A stretch of 64,000 nucleotides of DNA from JBDREC01 sp043820105 [NCBI: Pseudomonadota bacterium] (lineage in GTDB: Bacteria > Bdellovibrionota_F > JAHFAK01). The notes below the pieces were generated by a model. That model did not search any database, had not been told where the DNA came from, and saw only the letters and a list, made by a program, of their open reading frames with translations. Position 1 is the stretch's first letter. Each line of letters begins with the position of its first letter. The position numbers were made by a program, and so were the translations under genes. Location of the stretch: contig JBDREC010000076.1 of assembly GCA_043820105.1 (NCBI GenBank), forward strand, positions 33,185-97,184, in the 5' to 3' direction. This document shows, in pieces, positions 63,206-64,000 of this stretch.

Positions 63206-63967
63206 ATGCCTCATAAACCAAGATATCTACTTATTGAAGACGGATCAACCTTTCACTGCTTTTGGCAGTTTCACAATAAAGATTATTTTTTTTCAAGTGC
63301 TTGGGCTAAAAATTTATATTATAAATTGTTGCTAATCTATAAAGATACGTATGATGTAACCTTTTATAACTATGATTTCATGGATAATCATTTTCACAGC
63401 ACAGGAACCTGTTCTGATAGAGATTTACTTTCTGCATTTTATCATAGAGTTCATACAATTTTTGCAAATGCTTATAACAAAAAACATAATAGATTTGGAC
63501 AAGTATTTAGAGACCGTTTTAAAACAATTGCCATTGAAAGAGATAAAGATTTGTTAAAGGTAATGCATTATATTGATTTGAATCCCAAAAGAGCTACTAA
63601 GGTCAGTCATCCTAAGCAAAACAGATTTTCCTCTTTTCATTATTATGCATATGGAAAAAAAGACCCCTTGATAACACCTGCTCCTGCATATTTGAAATTA
63701 GGTAAAGCAGCAAAACTAAGGCAAAGAAAATATCGTCAAATGATAGAAATTCTTTTAAAAAGTGACTGGAATAATAAAATGCCATATTCATCCAATCTGT
63801 TTATTGGAAGTGATGAATGGATTGAATGTAAAACAAAGAAATTAAAAAAGGTGATGAGGCATGCAAATCGGACGATAAACTGGTCCAGTAATCGGACGCA
63901 AAAGTGGTCCACCTACCAAAGTAAAAATAATAAAATATTGAAGGAAGCCAAAATTAAGTATTTATAA
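63206..63967 (+). CDS. Y1 (HUH) transposase, REP-associated/IS200-like type
   Basis: 253 residues from the ATG at 63206 (MPHKPRYLL, the usual start of this family); upstream in-frame codons to 63068 are not conserved. The HUH motif is FMDNHFHS (His 62 and 64), and the catalytic Tyr is 122 in HYIDLNPKRA. RFGQVFRDRFKTIAIERDKDLL is the conserved middle. Members cut and join single-stranded DNA at hairpins, either moving IS200/IS605 elements or acting on REP palindromes. The last 35 codons run through two direct repeats, so the natural C-terminus may be replaced. No flanking hairpin pair was recognised. Confidence 0.85.
   Translation: MPHKPRYLLIEDGSTFHCFWQFHNKDYFFSSAWAKNLYYKLLLIYKDTYDVTFYNYDFMDNHFHSTGTCSDRDLLSAFYHRVHTIFANAYNKKHNRFGQVFRDRFKTIAIERDKDLLKVMHYIDLNPKRATKVSHPKQNRFSSFHYYAYGKKDPLITPAPAYLKLGKAAKLRQRKYRQMIEILLKSDWNNKMPYSSNLFIGSDEWIECKTKKLKKVMRHANRTINWSSNRTQKWSTYQSKNNKILKEAKIKYL
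63866..63911. repeat. Two 22-bp imperfect direct repeats
   Basis: AATCGGACG...TGGTCCA at 63866-63887 and again at 63890-63911 (19 of 22 bases equal, unit spacing 24 bp). They lie in the 3' end of the transposase coding frame. Subterminal repeats of this kind are typical of the ends of some IS families, so this may be a fused end of another element. The family was not identified. Confidence 0.7.
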
Positions 63968-64000
63968 AAGGGATATTTGGGAAGTAAATTTATAATAAAT

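Overview
This window comes from an AT-rich, Gram-negative bacterium. It encodes TolC and RND efflux proteins, several lipoproteins with lipobox cysteines, many Sec signal peptides, a class C (PBP4-type) penicillin-binding protein and a sigma-54 activator. No rRNA, tRNA or CRISPR array was seen. The gene style (sigma-54 enhancer-binding regulator, NfeD proteins, many secreted proteins of unknown function) would fit an uncultured deltaproteobacterial-like lineage, but nothing here fixes the phylum.

Layout. 1-9.5 kb: start of a histidine kinase, a YbdG-type mechanosensitive channel, two secreted unknowns, a PhnP-like hydrolase, two NfeD proteins and a secreted unknown behind a sigma-54-like promoter. 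9.5-19.3 kb: a small inverted-repeat element, then a minus-strand envelope and stress block (MscS, CorA, an SLC12-like permease, ClpB, a diguanylate cyclase, a tandem UspA protein). 19.6-27.3 kb: a sigma-54 activator followed at once by a consensus sigma-54 promoter, a dyad that may be its binding site, a structured leader RNA and an operon. The operon holds a small lipoprotein-like peptide, an OB-like protein, a threonine-synthase-like PLP enzyme, a DUF1611/DgcN-type protein, an unusual PP-loop ATPase fused to a creatininase, and a dipeptide epimerase. 27.4-34.9 kb: phosphoketolase, then an opposing four-gene operon (secreted peptidyl-arginine deiminase, MATCAP-like DUF1704 metallopeptidase, GshB-like ATP-grasp ligase, N-formylglutamate amidohydrolase) that looks like a peptide-end modification system. 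35-47 kb: a second sigma-54 promoter with the same dyads, a paralogous OB-like protein and two acidic secreted proteins; ahcY; secreted unknowns; a GT2/TMTC-like glycosylation pair; a hydrolase; an ankyrin protein; a second copy of the inverted-repeat element; and a Gly/Asp/His-rich secreted protein whose end lies inside that element. 47.7-50.3 kb: PBP4, an EamA permease and a broken gph.

The main discovery is at 50.3-56.5 kb on the minus strand: a complete lasso-peptide maturation set. It has an asparagine-synthetase-like cyclase, a PqqD-like recognition protein, a transglutaminase-like leader peptidase and an unannotated 55-residue precursor with a YxxP leader motif and a Gly1...Glu9 core ending in Ser. 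Three tailoring candidates are present: an HPr-kinase-like kinase, a sulfotransferase and an ATP-grasp enzyme. The exporter gene is cut to its first 72 codons, exactly where gph is also cut. A broken IS110-family transposase with a nested hairpin upstream (a possible bridge-RNA region) lies on the other side of the cluster.

57.9-64 kb: a TolC/RND pair without an adaptor, a small Cys-rich peptide with seven CxxG repeats (possible RiPP precursor), phased A-tracts, and a Y1 (REP-associated-type) transposase with a pair of direct repeats in its 3' end.

All functions are read from motifs and gene order. No database search was run.
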